DNA of 64,000 nt from Yeguia hominis. Lineage in GTDB: Bacteria; Bacillota; Clostridia; Oscillospirales; Acutalibacteraceae. Below the pieces are notes generated by a model. It did not search any database. It was not told the origin of the DNA and was given only the letters and a program-made list of their open reading frames with translations. Below, piece after piece: positions 27,364-35,841 of the stretch. The number at the start of each line of letters is the position of its first letter. Position 1 is the stretch's first letter. A program made the translations under genes and the position numbers. The DNA lies in the NCBI RefSeq assembly GCF_014384705.1, contig NZ_JACRSN010000018.1, positions 7,756 through 71,755 on the forward strand, read 5' to 3'.

Positions 27364-27397
27364 AAAGCCGTATTGCAGCTGGAACAATACGGCTTTT
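27364..27397. terminator. Terminator after tatD
   Basis: A perfect 12-bp stem (AAAGCCGTATTG with CAATACGGCTTT) with a 9-base loop, located between the tatD stop and the next minus-strand gene. Confidence 0.7.
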
Positions 27398-27423
27398 AAG
27401 GAATTCCTTTTTCTTATCCATTT

Positions 27424-28200
27424 TTATTTTTGCATATCCGAAATTCGGAAAAGCCGCTTCGCGTTTTCCTCACAGCAGCGCAGCAGTGTTTCCACGGAAA
27501 TTTCTCTGCGCTGTGCGATCTCTTTGGCAACATAACGGATCATAGACGAATCACAGCGATTCCCCCGCAGCGGAACCGGTGCCATATACGGCGCATCCGT
27601 CTCCAGAAGAAGTCGGTCCAGCGGAACCATTTCCGCCACCGCTTTTGCTTTTTTGGCATTTTTAAAAGTTACCGCGCCGCCAAGGCCGAGATACATCCCA
27701 AGTGCAAGCGCCTCCTGCGCCGTTTCCGGACTGCCGGAAAAGCAGTGCAGAACGCCTTTTGGGCGATGCTTCCGCAAAATTTCCATCGTATCCCCATGCG
27801 CATCGCGATCGTGGACAATTACCGGAAGCGACAGCTGTTCGGCAAGCATCAGCTGTTCTTCAAACGCGCGCCGCTGCACCTCGCGCGACGGTGCCTCCTC
27901 ATAATGGTAATCCAGACCGATTTCGCCAATCGCAACAACCTTCGGCTGTTTTGTCAGGGCTGCAATTTCCGACTTCGAGGCCTCTGTCCAATCCGAGGCA
28001 AACTCCGGATGGAGTCCTACGGCAGCGTAAAAATACGGATAGGCTTTCGCCAGCGCGACCGACGCCCGGCTGCCCGCAAGGCTGGCCCCGGCATTGACTA
28101 CCCCGGAAACGCCTCTTTTCGGCAAATCTGCAAGCAGCGATTCCCGATCCGCATCAAACGCGTCATCGTCATAATGCGCGTGTGAATCAAAAATGCTCAT
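27424..28200 (-). CDS. tatD: TatD-family metal-dependent hydrolase
   Basis: A 258-residue TIM-barrel hydrolase. SHAHYDDDAF gives the HxH metal pair, AIGEIGLDYHYE the catalytic Glu, VIVHDRDAH and LHCFSGSPE further ligands, and LLETDAPYMAPV the conserved Asp near the end. Members act as 3'-5' DNA exonucleases or deoxyribonucleases. Its ATG overlaps the metG stop (ATGA), a common metG-tatD arrangement in Firmicutes. Confidence 0.93.
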   Translation of the reverse strand: MSIFDSHAHYDDDAFDADRESLLADLPKRGVSGVVNAGASLAGSRASVALAKAYPYFYAAVGLHPEFASDWTEASKSEIAALTKQPKVVAIGEIGLDYHYEEAPSREVQRRAFEEQLMLAEQLSLPVIVHDRDAHGDTMEILRKHRPKGVLHCFSGSPETAQEALALGMYLGLGGAVTFKNAKKAKAVAEMVPLDRLLLETDAPYMAPVPLRGNRCDSSMIRYVAKEIAQRREISVETLLRCCEENAKRLFRISDMQK

Positions 28201-30128
28201 CGAATTCGGCTCCCCGCCGGAACGCCGTCTACAAAGACCACTTTCACGCCGCCTTCTCCATCGTCAGCAGCAAGCAGCATCCCGTTGCTCTCGACACCGC
28301 AAAGTTTGGCCGGCTTGAGATTTGCAACCAAAATCACCTTATGCCCGATCAAATCTTCCGGCTGATACCACGGTGCAATTCCGGAAGCAATTGTCCGTTC
28401 GCCTTCTCCGTCAAACAGCGAGAGCTTCAGCAGCTTTTTCGCACGTTTGACCGGCTCGCAGGCACGAATCTCTGCCACGCGGAGCTCCACCTTCGCAAAA
28501 TCTGCAATGTCAATTTGTGCAAGGCCCTCGATTTTGGGCTTTTCCTCGGTCTTCGGCGGCAAAAGCAACGCATTGAGCGCCTCAATTTCCTTGTCGACGT
28601 CGATTCGCGGGAACAGAGTCGCGCCCTTCTGCACCAGTGTGCCGTCCGGCGTTTTTCCCCAGAAAGCAGACTGTTCATAAGAGACGCAATCACCTGAAAT
28701 CCCGAGTTGTTCCTGAATCTTCGGCGTGGTTTCAGGCATAAACGGAGCGATCAAAATCGAAACGATCCGCAGGCTCTCGCAGAGGTTGTACATCACTGCC
28801 GCCAGGCGCGGACGATTTTCTTCATCCTTGCACAGCACCCAGGGCATCGTTTCATCGATATATTTGTTCGTGCGCGCAATCAGTTTCCAAATCTCTGTCA
28901 GCGCTGCAGAGAACTGGAAAGCATCCATATTTTCATCGCATTTCGCGCGCAGCTGTGTCGCCATCGCGATCAGTTCATCATCGAGCGGGTCTGCCCGGCG
29001 CTCTGCCGGAATCACGCCGCCAAAATATTTCTGCACCATCGCCGTGGTACGGGAAAGCAGGTTGCCCAGATCGTTCGCCAAATCGGAGTTGATCCGGCCA
29101 ATTAGCGCTTCGTTGGTAAAGAGCCCGTCTGCGCCGAACGGAATCTCCCGCAGCAGGAAATAGCGGATTGCATCCACGCCGTACCGGGAACAGAGGATCA
29201 CCGGGTCGACAACGTTGCCTTTGCTCTTGCTCATTTTGGTGCCGTCTCCGAACAGAAGCCAGCCGTGCCCATAGACTTTTTTCGGCAGCGGAAGCCCCAG
29301 CGCCATCAGCATAGCAGGCCAGATAATCGTATGGAACCGCACAATTTCTTTGCCAACAAAATGGACGTCCGCCGGCCAGTATTTCCGATAGTCGGAATCG
29401 TCATCCGATCCATATCCCATCGCCGTGATATAGTTTGTCAGTGCATCCACCCAGACATAAATGACGTGTTTCGGGTCGAAGTCGACCGGAATTCCCCAGG
29501 AAAAGCTGGTTCTGGATACACACAGATCGTCAAGCCCCTGTTCAATGAACCGGATCATCTCATTTTTCCGGCTTTCCGGCTGGATAAAGTCCGGCTGATC
29601 CTCATAAAGCTGAAGCAATCTGTCGCCAAATGCGGAAAGCTTGAAGAAGTAGGCTTCCTCCGAGGCCATTTTGACTTCCCGTCCGCAGTCCGGGCATTTA
29701 CCGTCCTTGAGCTGCGTCTCTGTCCAGAATGCTTCGCACGGCGTGCAGTACCAGCCTTCATACTTTCCTTTATAGATATAGCCCTTGTCATAAAGCGTAC
29801 GGAAAATTTTCTGTACGGCACGGACGTGATAGTCGTCCGTTGTACGGATAAACCGGTCGTTGGAAACATTCAGGAGTTTCCACAAATCCTGGAATCCTGC
29901 AACAATTTTGTCGACGTACTCCTTCGGTGTTACACCCGCTTCCTTCGCTTTGATCTCAATTTTCTGACCGTGTTCATCCGTTCCCGTCAGGAACATGACA
30001 TCATACCCCTGCATTCGCTTGTATCTGGCAATTGCGTCGGTTGCCACTGTGCAGTAGCTGTGGCCGATATGGGCCTTACCCGACGGATAGTAAATCGGGG
30101 TCGTAATGTAAAATGTCTTTTTGTCCAT
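28197..30128 (-). CDS. metG: Methionyl-tRNA synthetase
   Basis: A 643-residue class I synthetase. The HIGH-type motif is KAHIGHSY near residue 20, the zinc knuckle has CTPCEAFW and CPDCG, and the KMSKS loop is GTKMSKSKGN. A C-terminal tRNA-binding (EMAP-like) domain covers about the last 110 residues (VELRVAEIRACEPV). I start it at 30128 (MDKKTFYITTPIYY), which has ATGGAGGG upstream. The leader of about 110 bases shows a GGGCC/GGCCC hairpin but no T-box core. Confidence 0.97.
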   Translation of the reverse strand: MDKKTFYITTPIYYPSGKAHIGHSYCTVATDAIARYKRMQGYDVMFLTGTDEHGQKIEIKAKEAGVTPKEYVDKIVAGFQDLWKLLNVSNDRFIRTTDDYHVRAVQKIFRTLYDKGYIYKGKYEGWYCTPCEAFWTETQLKDGKCPDCGREVKMASEEAYFFKLSAFGDRLLQLYEDQPDFIQPESRKNEMIRFIEQGLDDLCVSRTSFSWGIPVDFDPKHVIYVWVDALTNYITAMGYGSDDDSDYRKYWPADVHFVGKEIVRFHTIIWPAMLMALGLPLPKKVYGHGWLLFGDGTKMSKSKGNVVDPVILCSRYGVDAIRYFLLREIPFGADGLFTNEALIGRINSDLANDLGNLLSRTTAMVQKYFGGVIPAERRADPLDDELIAMATQLRAKCDENMDAFQFSAALTEIWKLIARTNKYIDETMPWVLCKDEENRPRLAAVMYNLCESLRIVSILIAPFMPETTPKIQEQLGISGDCVSYEQSAFWGKTPDGTLVQKGATLFPRIDVDKEIEALNALLLPPKTEEKPKIEGLAQIDIADFAKVELRVAEIRACEPVKRAKKLLKLSLFDGEGERTIASGIAPWYQPEDLIGHKVILVANLKPAKLCGVESNGMLLAADDGEGGVKVVFVDGVPAGSRIR

Positions 30129-30240
30129 GACGTTTTCCCTCCATATTTTTTCGGGCCAAAACGGCCCGCGTAAATCGGTTTCCCCTTTTAGAAGCGCCAC
30201 AAAGGCCGGCCCTTAAAAGCCAGCTGTGCGGTCATCCCCT

Positions 30241-30269
30241 ATTATACCCGTATTTTAGCGGGTTTTCAA
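30241..30269 (-). promoter_or_regulatory. Promoter of metG-tatD
   Basis: Minus-strand TTGAAA (30264-30269) and TATAAT (30241-30246) with a 17-base spacer that itself contains a CCCG/CGGG palindrome. It starts just after the LCP gene. Confidence 0.75.
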
Positions 30270-30273
30270 GGTT

Positions 30274-31413
30274 TCATTCCGTCTCGCCGTACAAGAATTC
30301 CCGCAATTGCGAGGCGTTTGCTTCGAAATCAACCCCAAGCACCATATTCCCCTCCATTCCGTTGATCGTTGCATATTCATCCCAGTAGGTTCCGTCCGCC
30401 GGAACCTGCATGGTTTCCGTATCATATTTGGAAAGCCCTGCACCGACGCCTGCAAGCTGCAGAATTTCCCCTTCGGAGAGATTATGCGTCACAAGCGGAA
30501 GGTACGCATAGGCAAGGGACACCATATCCGCAACATTCTGCTGTTTGAACGTATCGATCATTGCCAGCACAACCTGGCGCTGCCGGCCGGTCCGGCCGAA
30601 ATCGCTGTCCAGTTTCCGCATCCGGGCAAAGAAGAGCGCATCCTCTCCGTCCAGGTGATTGACGCCTGCAGTCGCATCGAACGCGCCTTTGTCATTGATA
30701 AATTCGGCCTCATAATCCGAAATTTCCACATCGATTCCGCCCATTTTATCGATAATTTCCTCGAAGCCGTCAAAATCCACCTGCACATAGCGGTCAATAT
30801 CAATCCGGAAGTAGTTTTCAATGGTCTGCATCGTCAGTGCCCCGCCGCCGTAAGCAAACGCAGCATTCAGACGTTCCCACCCGACTGTTGGGATATCCAC
30901 GTAGATATCGCGCATAAACGAAACCAAACGAATTTTCTTGTTTTTCGTATCGATCGACATCAGCATCATCGTATCCGAGCGGCCATTGGTACCATCTTTA
31001 TTCTTGTCTGCGCCGATCAGCAGCACGTTTACAATTTTTTTATCGCTGATCACATCCCACGCAGGCGCGTCGTCCGGCAGTACCGTATACTGTTCTGTGT
31101 CCGCCGGTTCATAGTGCATCCGGGAGGTCAGAAGCAAAAACGCCCCGCCGCCGACCAACGCCACCACCAACAGAACCGCTAAAAAAGAGAGAAATCCCTT
31201 TTTGACGCCGGATTTTCTTCTCCGCCTGCCGCGTCCGCTGGAAATTTCCCGGCTATTCTGTGACGCACGCCCGGAAGGCTGTCTGCGCATCGGCTGGTTT
31301 TGGTCTCCAGAAGAACTGCTGTAAATATCCCGGTCAACATAGTTGTAGCGATCAAAATTTTCATACGGGTTTGTTTTTCGATTTCTCGAATTTCCAGTAT
31401 TTCGGCTTGCCAT
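30274..31413 (-). CDS. LytR-CpsA-Psr (LCP) family envelope protein
   Basis: A 379-residue type II membrane protein. A basic, disordered cytoplasmic part of about 75 residues precedes the transmembrane helix FLSFLAVLLVVALVGGGAFLLL. The LCP domain shows VNVLLIGADKNKDGTNGRSDTMML, VSFMRDIYVDIP, LNAAFAYGGG and FARMRKLDSDFGRTGRQRQ with the conserved Arg residues that bind lipid pyrophosphate. LCP enzymes attach glycopolymers to peptidoglycan. The start at 31413 is set by AGGAGGAATCAA directly upstream. Confidence 0.92.
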   Translation of the reverse strand: MASRNTGNSRNRKTNPYENFDRYNYVDRDIYSSSSGDQNQPMRRQPSGRASQNSREISSGRGRRRRKSGVKKGFLSFLAVLLVVALVGGGAFLLLTSRMHYEPADTEQYTVLPDDAPAWDVISDKKIVNVLLIGADKNKDGTNGRSDTMMLMSIDTKNKKIRLVSFMRDIYVDIPTVGWERLNAAFAYGGGALTMQTIENYFRIDIDRYVQVDFDGFEEIIDKMGGIDVEISDYEAEFINDKGAFDATAGVNHLDGEDALFFARMRKLDSDFGRTGRQRQVVLAMIDTFKQQNVADMVSLAYAYLPLVTHNLSEGEILQLAGVGAGLSKYDTETMQVPADGTYWDEYATINGMEGNMVLGVDFEANASQLREFLYGETE

Positions 31414-31469
31414 TTGATTCCTCCTGTATTCCACATATGAGTAAACATAATTTTTCTGAATATTGTTTC

Positions 31470-31498
31470 ATTTTATTGCAAATCGGAAGGACTGTCAA
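31470..31498 (-). promoter_or_regulatory. Promoter of the LCP gene
   Basis: Minus-strand TTGACA (31493-31498) and TAAAAT (31470-31475), 17-base spacing, about 55 bases before the LCP start. Confidence 0.7.
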
Positions 31499-31613
31499 CC
31501 ATTCCAGTGCGGACCGCACAGATTTTCCGCCTGACTCCGGCAAGCACATCTTAAAAAAGACAGTTTCCGACAAAATCCATTCTTTGGGGCATTCCTTTTC
31601 GCGGGTTCTGTGT

Positions 31614-31755
31614 TATAATAACCTTAAGCGTGTCATGCTTGCGCATGCCAAAGACGGCGCTGCCGTCTGCGCAAAGCTCCCGCTTTGCCGCTTAAGAACA
31701 TTTTAGCTTCGCTATCATAACCTTTTGAGCGTGCCATGCTTGCGCATGCATGGCA
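31614..31755 (+). ncRNA. Candidate structured RNA or leader upstream of iorAB (four-way junction plus repeat hairpin)
   Basis: After TATAAT at 31614-31619, CTTAAGCG (31623-31630) pairs perfectly with CGCTTAAG (31689-31696). Three perfect hairpins lie inside: CATGC/GCATG (31634-31647), AGACGGC/GCCGTCT (31652-31668) and GCAAAGC/GCTTTGC (31671-31688), with loops of 4, 3 and 4 bases. Downstream, the first hairpin's 15-base core CATGCTTGCGCATGC recurs at 31735-31749 within an 8-bp stem TGCCATGC/GCATGGCA (31732-31755). The block precedes a small membrane peptide and iorAB. It could be a leader, a small RNA or a mobile palindromic repeat; no known class is recognised. Confidence 0.5.
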
Positions 31756-31820
31756 AACACAAGGATCCGGTTTTCTACGCAGCAATTCTTTGTCTCCATC
31801 TTGTTTCCGGAGGGATTTCA

Positions 31821-31943
31821 TTGAAACAACAACCATCCAAAACGCCTTACGACCGCAAGCGAACGCGATTTATCCGGATTGTCGCCATTATTTGCGCAGT
31901 GCTTTTATTCGGATCGGTTCTGCTCAGCGCGGTCTTTACCTAA
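31821..31943 (+). CDS. 40-residue membrane peptide upstream of iorA
   Basis: The TTG at 31821 follows CGGAGGGATTTCA. The product has a basic N-terminus (KQQPSKTPYDRKRTRFIR) and one hydrophobic helix (IVAIICAVLLFGSVLLSAVF), the topology of a single-pass inner-membrane peptide. It sits between the structured element and iorA. Function unknown. Its separate, strong ribosome site argues that it is translated. Confidence 0.6.
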   Translation: MKQQPSKTPYDRKRTRFIRIVAIICAVLLFGSVLLSAVFT

Positions 31944-32072
31944 CCCACACCCCGGCGGATGTCTTCTCTTGCGAAACAGTTCGACGGGTTGTACAATAAA
32001 CATATCGGCATTTTATCAGACTTTTCTTGAGGAAAGACTTGATATCTGCTTAGAAGGGATGTGCAGAATGCT

Positions 32073-33791
32073 ATGAAGCAACTTTTACAGGGCAATGAAG
32101 CGGTTGTCCGCGGCCTGTATGAGGCCGGTGTTACGGTGGTTTCCAGTTACCCGGGTACCCCGAGTACCGAAATCACAGAAAACGCTGCGAAATATGAAGA
32201 GCTCTACTGCGAATGGGCGCCAAACGAAAAGGTGGCGGCCGAAGTAGCGGCTGGCGCCTCGTTCGGCGGTGCACGCTCATTTTGCGGAATGAAGCACGTC
32301 GGATTAAACGTCGCCGCGGATCCCGTATTCACCATGTCCTATATCGGGGTCAACGGCGGGATGGTCATCGGCGTAGCCGACGACCCGGGAATGCATTCCT
32401 CGCAAAACGAACAGGACTCCCGAAATTACGCCAAAGCCGCCAAACTTCCGATGCTCGAACCCGCGGACTCTGCAGAATGTCGGGACTTCACCAAGGCAGC
32501 CTATGCGCTCTCCGAAGAATATGACACACCGGTCATTCTCCGGCTGACCACACGCATTGCGCATTCGAGAAGCATCGTTGAACTCGGAGAGCGGGAAGCG
32601 CGCGAAAACGCGCCGTATGTCAAAAATCCTGCAAAGAACGTCATGCTTCCAGCCTTTGCCCGCCCGAAACATATCGCCGTCGAGGCGCGCACGGAAAAAC
32701 TCACGGCACTCGCAGAAACCGATACCTTCAACCACATCGAAGATAATGGTTCTAAAATTGGAGTCATCGCTGCCGGAACCGTCTACCAATATGCAAAGGA
32801 AGCGCTGGGAGACAGCGTTTCTTACCTGAAACTCGGCCTGATCTGGCCGCTTCCGGTCAAGCTGATTCAAAAATTCGCCTCTCTCGTGGACACGCTTTAC
32901 GTCATTGAGGAGCTCGACAGCTTCATCGAAACCCATTGCCGGTCGATCGGCGTTTCTGTGATCGGAAAGGATCTATTCCCGCGCTGCGGAGAATTTTCTC
33001 AAAAAACCATCCGTTCCCTCATCCAGAAAGAAACGGTTCCATCGGTTCAGCTGACGGAGTCCCTGCCCGCGCGTCCGCCGGTCATGTGCTGCGGATGTCC
33101 GCACAGAGGCGTGTTTTATGCGCTGAAACGGCTCAAGGTCTACGTCAGCGGAGATATCGGCTGCTATACGCTCGGCGCCTCGGCGCCGCTCAGCGCAATG
33201 GACACCTGCGTCTGTATGGGTGCTTCCGTTTCGGCGCTCCACGGCTACAATAAGGCCTGCGGCGCCGGTGATCGCGCCGTTGCAGTCATCGGCGACTCCA
33301 CCTTCATCCACTCCGGAATCACCGGGCTGATTGACGTCGCCTACAACCAGAGCAATTCGGTTGTCATCATCCTTGACAATTCCATTACCGGCATGACCGG
33401 GCACCAGCAGAACCCAACGACCGGATACAATATCAAAGGTGATCCCGCACCCTATGTCAATCTGGAAGCGCTTTGCAAAGCAGTTGGAATCCAGCGGGTT
33501 CGGGTCTGCGATCCCTATGATCTCCCCGCCATGACCGCGGCCATTCAGGAAGAGCTCGCCGCGGATGCGCCGTCCGTCATCATTAGCCGCCGGCCCTGCG
33601 CGCTGCTCAAAAATGTCCGGCACGCACCCGCACTCACCGTACAGCCAGATGCCTGTGTCGGCTGTAAAGCCTGTCTTTCCATCGGCTGCCCGGCCATCAG
33701 CATCAAAGACGGAAAAGCCGTGATTGACCGGACACAGTGTGTCGGTTGCGGTGTCTGCACTTCGCTCTGCCGCAAAGGCGCGATTCAGTGA
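32073..33791 (+). CDS. iorA: Indolepyruvate:ferredoxin oxidoreductase, alpha subunit
   Basis: A 572-residue subunit that decarboxylates aryl pyruvates from aromatic amino acids to aryl-acetyl-CoA, passing electrons to ferredoxin. The N-terminal part has GVTVVSSYPGTPSTEI, the TPP-binding C-terminal part has GDIGCYTLG and GDSTFIHSGITGLIDV with LDNSITGMTG. Two C-terminal 4Fe-4S motifs are CVGCKACLSIGCP and CVGCGVCTSLC. I prefer ATG 32073 (MKQLLQGNEAVVRG) over the GTG at 32061, which is too close to AAGGG. It forms a complex with iorB downstream. Confidence 0.94.
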   Translation: MKQLLQGNEAVVRGLYEAGVTVVSSYPGTPSTEITENAAKYEELYCEWAPNEKVAAEVAAGASFGGARSFCGMKHVGLNVAADPVFTMSYIGVNGGMVIGVADDPGMHSSQNEQDSRNYAKAAKLPMLEPADSAECRDFTKAAYALSEEYDTPVILRLTTRIAHSRSIVELGEREARENAPYVKNPAKNVMLPAFARPKHIAVEARTEKLTALAETDTFNHIEDNGSKIGVIAAGTVYQYAKEALGDSVSYLKLGLIWPLPVKLIQKFASLVDTLYVIEELDSFIETHCRSIGVSVIGKDLFPRCGEFSQKTIRSLIQKETVPSVQLTESLPARPPVMCCGCPHRGVFYALKRLKVYVSGDIGCYTLGASAPLSAMDTCVCMGASVSALHGYNKACGAGDRAVAVIGDSTFIHSGITGLIDVAYNQSNSVVIILDNSITGMTGHQQNPTTGYNIKGDPAPYVNLEALCKAVGIQRVRVCDPYDLPAMTAAIQEELAADAPSVIISRRPCALLKNVRHAPALTVQPDACVGCKACLSIGCPAISIKDGKAVIDRTQCVGCGVCTSLCRKGAIQ

Positions 33792-33807
33792 CTAGGGGGG
33801 AAAGAAA

Positions 33808-34389
33808 ATGGAAAACAAAGTAGTCAGTGTTATGATTGTCGGTGTCGGCGGTCAGGGAACACTTTTGGCCAGCCGTCTGCTCGGCGCCGCCATGATGCAG
33901 CTCGGGCATGACGTCAAAGTATCCGAAGTACACGGCATGAGTCAGCGCGGCGGATCCGTTGTCACGTACGTCCGTTATGGCGAGCATGTGTATTCCCCGA
34001 TTATTGATGAGGGCGGCGCGGATCTCATTCTCGCTTTTGAACAGCTCGAAGCCGCAAGATTTTTGCCCTATCTCAAAAAAGGCGGCACCGTAATCGTCAA
34101 CACCCAGAAAATTGATCCCATGCCGGTTGTCACCGGTGCGGCGCAGTATCCGGACGGACTTCTCGATCAGATCCGGGCACTCGGTGAAGACGTCCTCGCG
34201 ATGGATGCACTTTCTCTTGCAGAGGAAGCCGGTTCCGTCAAGGCAGTCAATGTTGTGCTGATCGGTGCAATGGCCAAAAAGCTCGGCTACGACCGGTCGC
34301 TCTGGCTGGACGCTATCCGGACAACTGTCCCGCAAAAATTCCTCGCCCTCAACGAAAAGGCGTTTGAGCTCGGCTATACAAACGCATAA
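33808..34389 (+). CDS. iorB: Indolepyruvate:ferredoxin oxidoreductase, beta subunit
   Basis: A 193-residue gamma-domain subunit (POR/IOR gamma family): MIVGVGGQGTLLASRLLG is the nucleotide/CoA-binding start and VHGMSQRGGSVVTYVRYG the family signature. It follows iorA by 16 bases with GGGGGGAAAG upstream. Usually paaK follows directly; here the paaK-ACT pair lies 3 kb away in opposite orientation. Confidence 0.93.
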   Translation: MENKVVSVMIVGVGGQGTLLASRLLGAAMMQLGHDVKVSEVHGMSQRGGSVVTYVRYGEHVYSPIIDEGGADLILAFEQLEAARFLPYLKKGGTVIVNTQKIDPMPVVTGAAQYPDGLLDQIRALGEDVLAMDALSLAEEAGSVKAVNVVLIGAMAKKLGYDRSLWLDAIRTTVPQKFLALNEKAFELGYTNA

Positions 34390-34442
34390 ACTCATCTTTC
34401 AAAATGCCTGCAGCAACCGGCGGTTGCCTATAAAGCCCAAGA

Positions 34443-34477
34443 AGCCACAGTGGTTTGCTCCGCTGTGGCTGTTCTTT
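34443..34477 (+). terminator. iorAB terminator
   Basis: AGCCACAG (34443-34450) and CTGTGGCT (34463-34470), then GTTCTTTT. It ends the iorAB transcript before the acetyltransferase gene. Confidence 0.7.
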
Positions 34478-34550
34478 TGGTTTTTATTGTGATAGAATCA
34501 TAGGGAGCAAAGCAGAATGATCCCTTGAATCTGCGGAGGTGACTTCAAAT

Positions 34551-35186
34551 ATGGCAGGACCCAATCCAAACAATATTTATCCTAATGAAGCGCTGAAACA
34601 AATCGTGTATATCAAAAACGTCATTACCCGTCCCAATATCCTTGTTGGCGACTATACCTACTATGATGACGTAAATGGCGCAGAAAAATTCGAGGAGCAC
34701 GTCACACATCATTATGCGTTTTTGGGTGATAAACTGATCATTGGAAAATTTTGCGCCATTGCAAAAGGAATTGAATTTGTGATGAACGGCGCAAACCACA
34801 GAATGAAAAGCGTATCGACCTATCCGTTCAACATCATGGGCGGCGGATGGGAAGCCTTCGCCCCGGCACTGGACGACTTGCCGCTTAAGGGAGATACGGT
34901 TGTCGGGAACGACGTGTGGATCGGGCAGAACGTAACGGTGATGCCAGGGGTACACATTGGCGACGGCGCGATTATTGCCGCCGATTCCGTTGTAACGAAA
35001 GACATTCCGCCTTATTGCGTCGCAGGCGGAAATCCTTGCCGCGTAATCCGGAAGCGGTTTGATGAAGCACTTACCGCCTATCTGATCAATCTCAAATGGT
35101 GGGATTGGGATGCAGATAAAATTTTCCGTAACATGGAAGCATTATGCAGCGGCGATTTAACAAAAATCAGAAAAATTAGAGACTGA
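34551..35186 (+). CDS. Vat/CatB-type xenobiotic O-acetyltransferase
   Basis: A 211-residue left-handed beta-helix acetyltransferase. From memory it aligns along its whole length with streptogramin A acetyltransferases (Vat): ILVGDYTYYDD, HYAFLGDKLIIGKFCAI, FVMNGANHRM with the catalytic His, DLPLKGDTVVGNDVWIG, MPGVHIGDGAIIAADSVV and GNPCRVIRKRF. It would acetylate group A streptogramins or related hydroxylated xenobiotics with acetyl-CoA. The ATG at 34551 follows GGAGGTGA. Its neighbours are a truncated gene and an IS256-type element, suggesting acquisition; resistance itself is inferred. Confidence 0.85.
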   Translation: MAGPNPNNIYPNEALKQIVYIKNVITRPNILVGDYTYYDDVNGAEKFEEHVTHHYAFLGDKLIIGKFCAIAKGIEFVMNGANHRMKSVSTYPFNIMGGGWEAFAPALDDLPLKGDTVVGNDVWIGQNVTVMPGVHIGDGAIIAADSVVTKDIPPYCVAGGNPCRVIRKRFDEALTAYLINLKWWDWDADKIFRNMEALCSGDLTKIRKIRD

Positions 35187-35244
35187 TAACGTTCCGTTTC
35201 CTAAAACAGGATGAAATTGAGATTGATAGGGCAGAAGGATTTTG

Positions 35245-35721
35245 ATGCTGCATGACAACCAAAAGAACACCCGGTTCTCGCAAGGCCTGCTGAAAAAGCT
35301 GGTGATCATCGTAGTGGGATCCACGGTTGCTGCTTATGGTATTACACTTGCACTATATGCAGGATTTGGCGGTGCAACGCTTGCGGTACTGTGGCAAGGC
35401 ATATCTGAAACGGTTTCTATAAGCATCGGTGCGGCTTCTTTTGTTGTGGCGTTGGGAATGATTTTATTCGCGTTCATTTACGATAAAAGGCAGATTCATA
35501 TGGGAACCGTGCTCTACCAGATTGTGTACAGCACTTGTGTGGATTTATTCGCAACTTGCCATATATACAGCAAGCACATATGGATCAATTTCTGTATCAT
35601 GTTGCTTGGTGTGATTCTGTTCGCAGCCGGAACAGGGCTATATGCTTCGGCCTCTCTCGGCAGAGGCTCTTATGAGGCCGTAACTTTCGCATTGGCAGAA
35701 AAAAAACAACTGACCAGTTAA
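35245..35721 (+). pseudogene. YczE/YitT-like membrane protein, 3' end truncated by IS256-type element
   Basis: About 158 residues with four hydrophobic segments (LVIIVVGSTVAAYGITLAL first) and the conserved GRGSYEAVTFALAEK motif near the end. Relatives continue with a last helix, roughly 40 more residues. Here the frame stops within a few codons of that motif, where the IS256-family element begins. ATG 35245 follows AGAAGGA. Function of intact members is membrane-associated and unclear. Confidence 0.6.
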
Positions 35722-35841
35722 AATTGTCCGATAAGGTAAGATAAGCTGCGCAAATTGAAACGAGCAAAAAAGAAGACATCGTTTGCAGACTCTGATCGAA
35801 TGAAGTTACCACACACCCATCCTGAAAGAATACAGCAAACG

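Noticed and set aside
30129..30240. T-box or SAM riboswitch in the metG leader
   Set aside because: The leader is only about 110 bases, with no T-box sequence or SAM aptamer core; only simple GGCC hairpins are seen.
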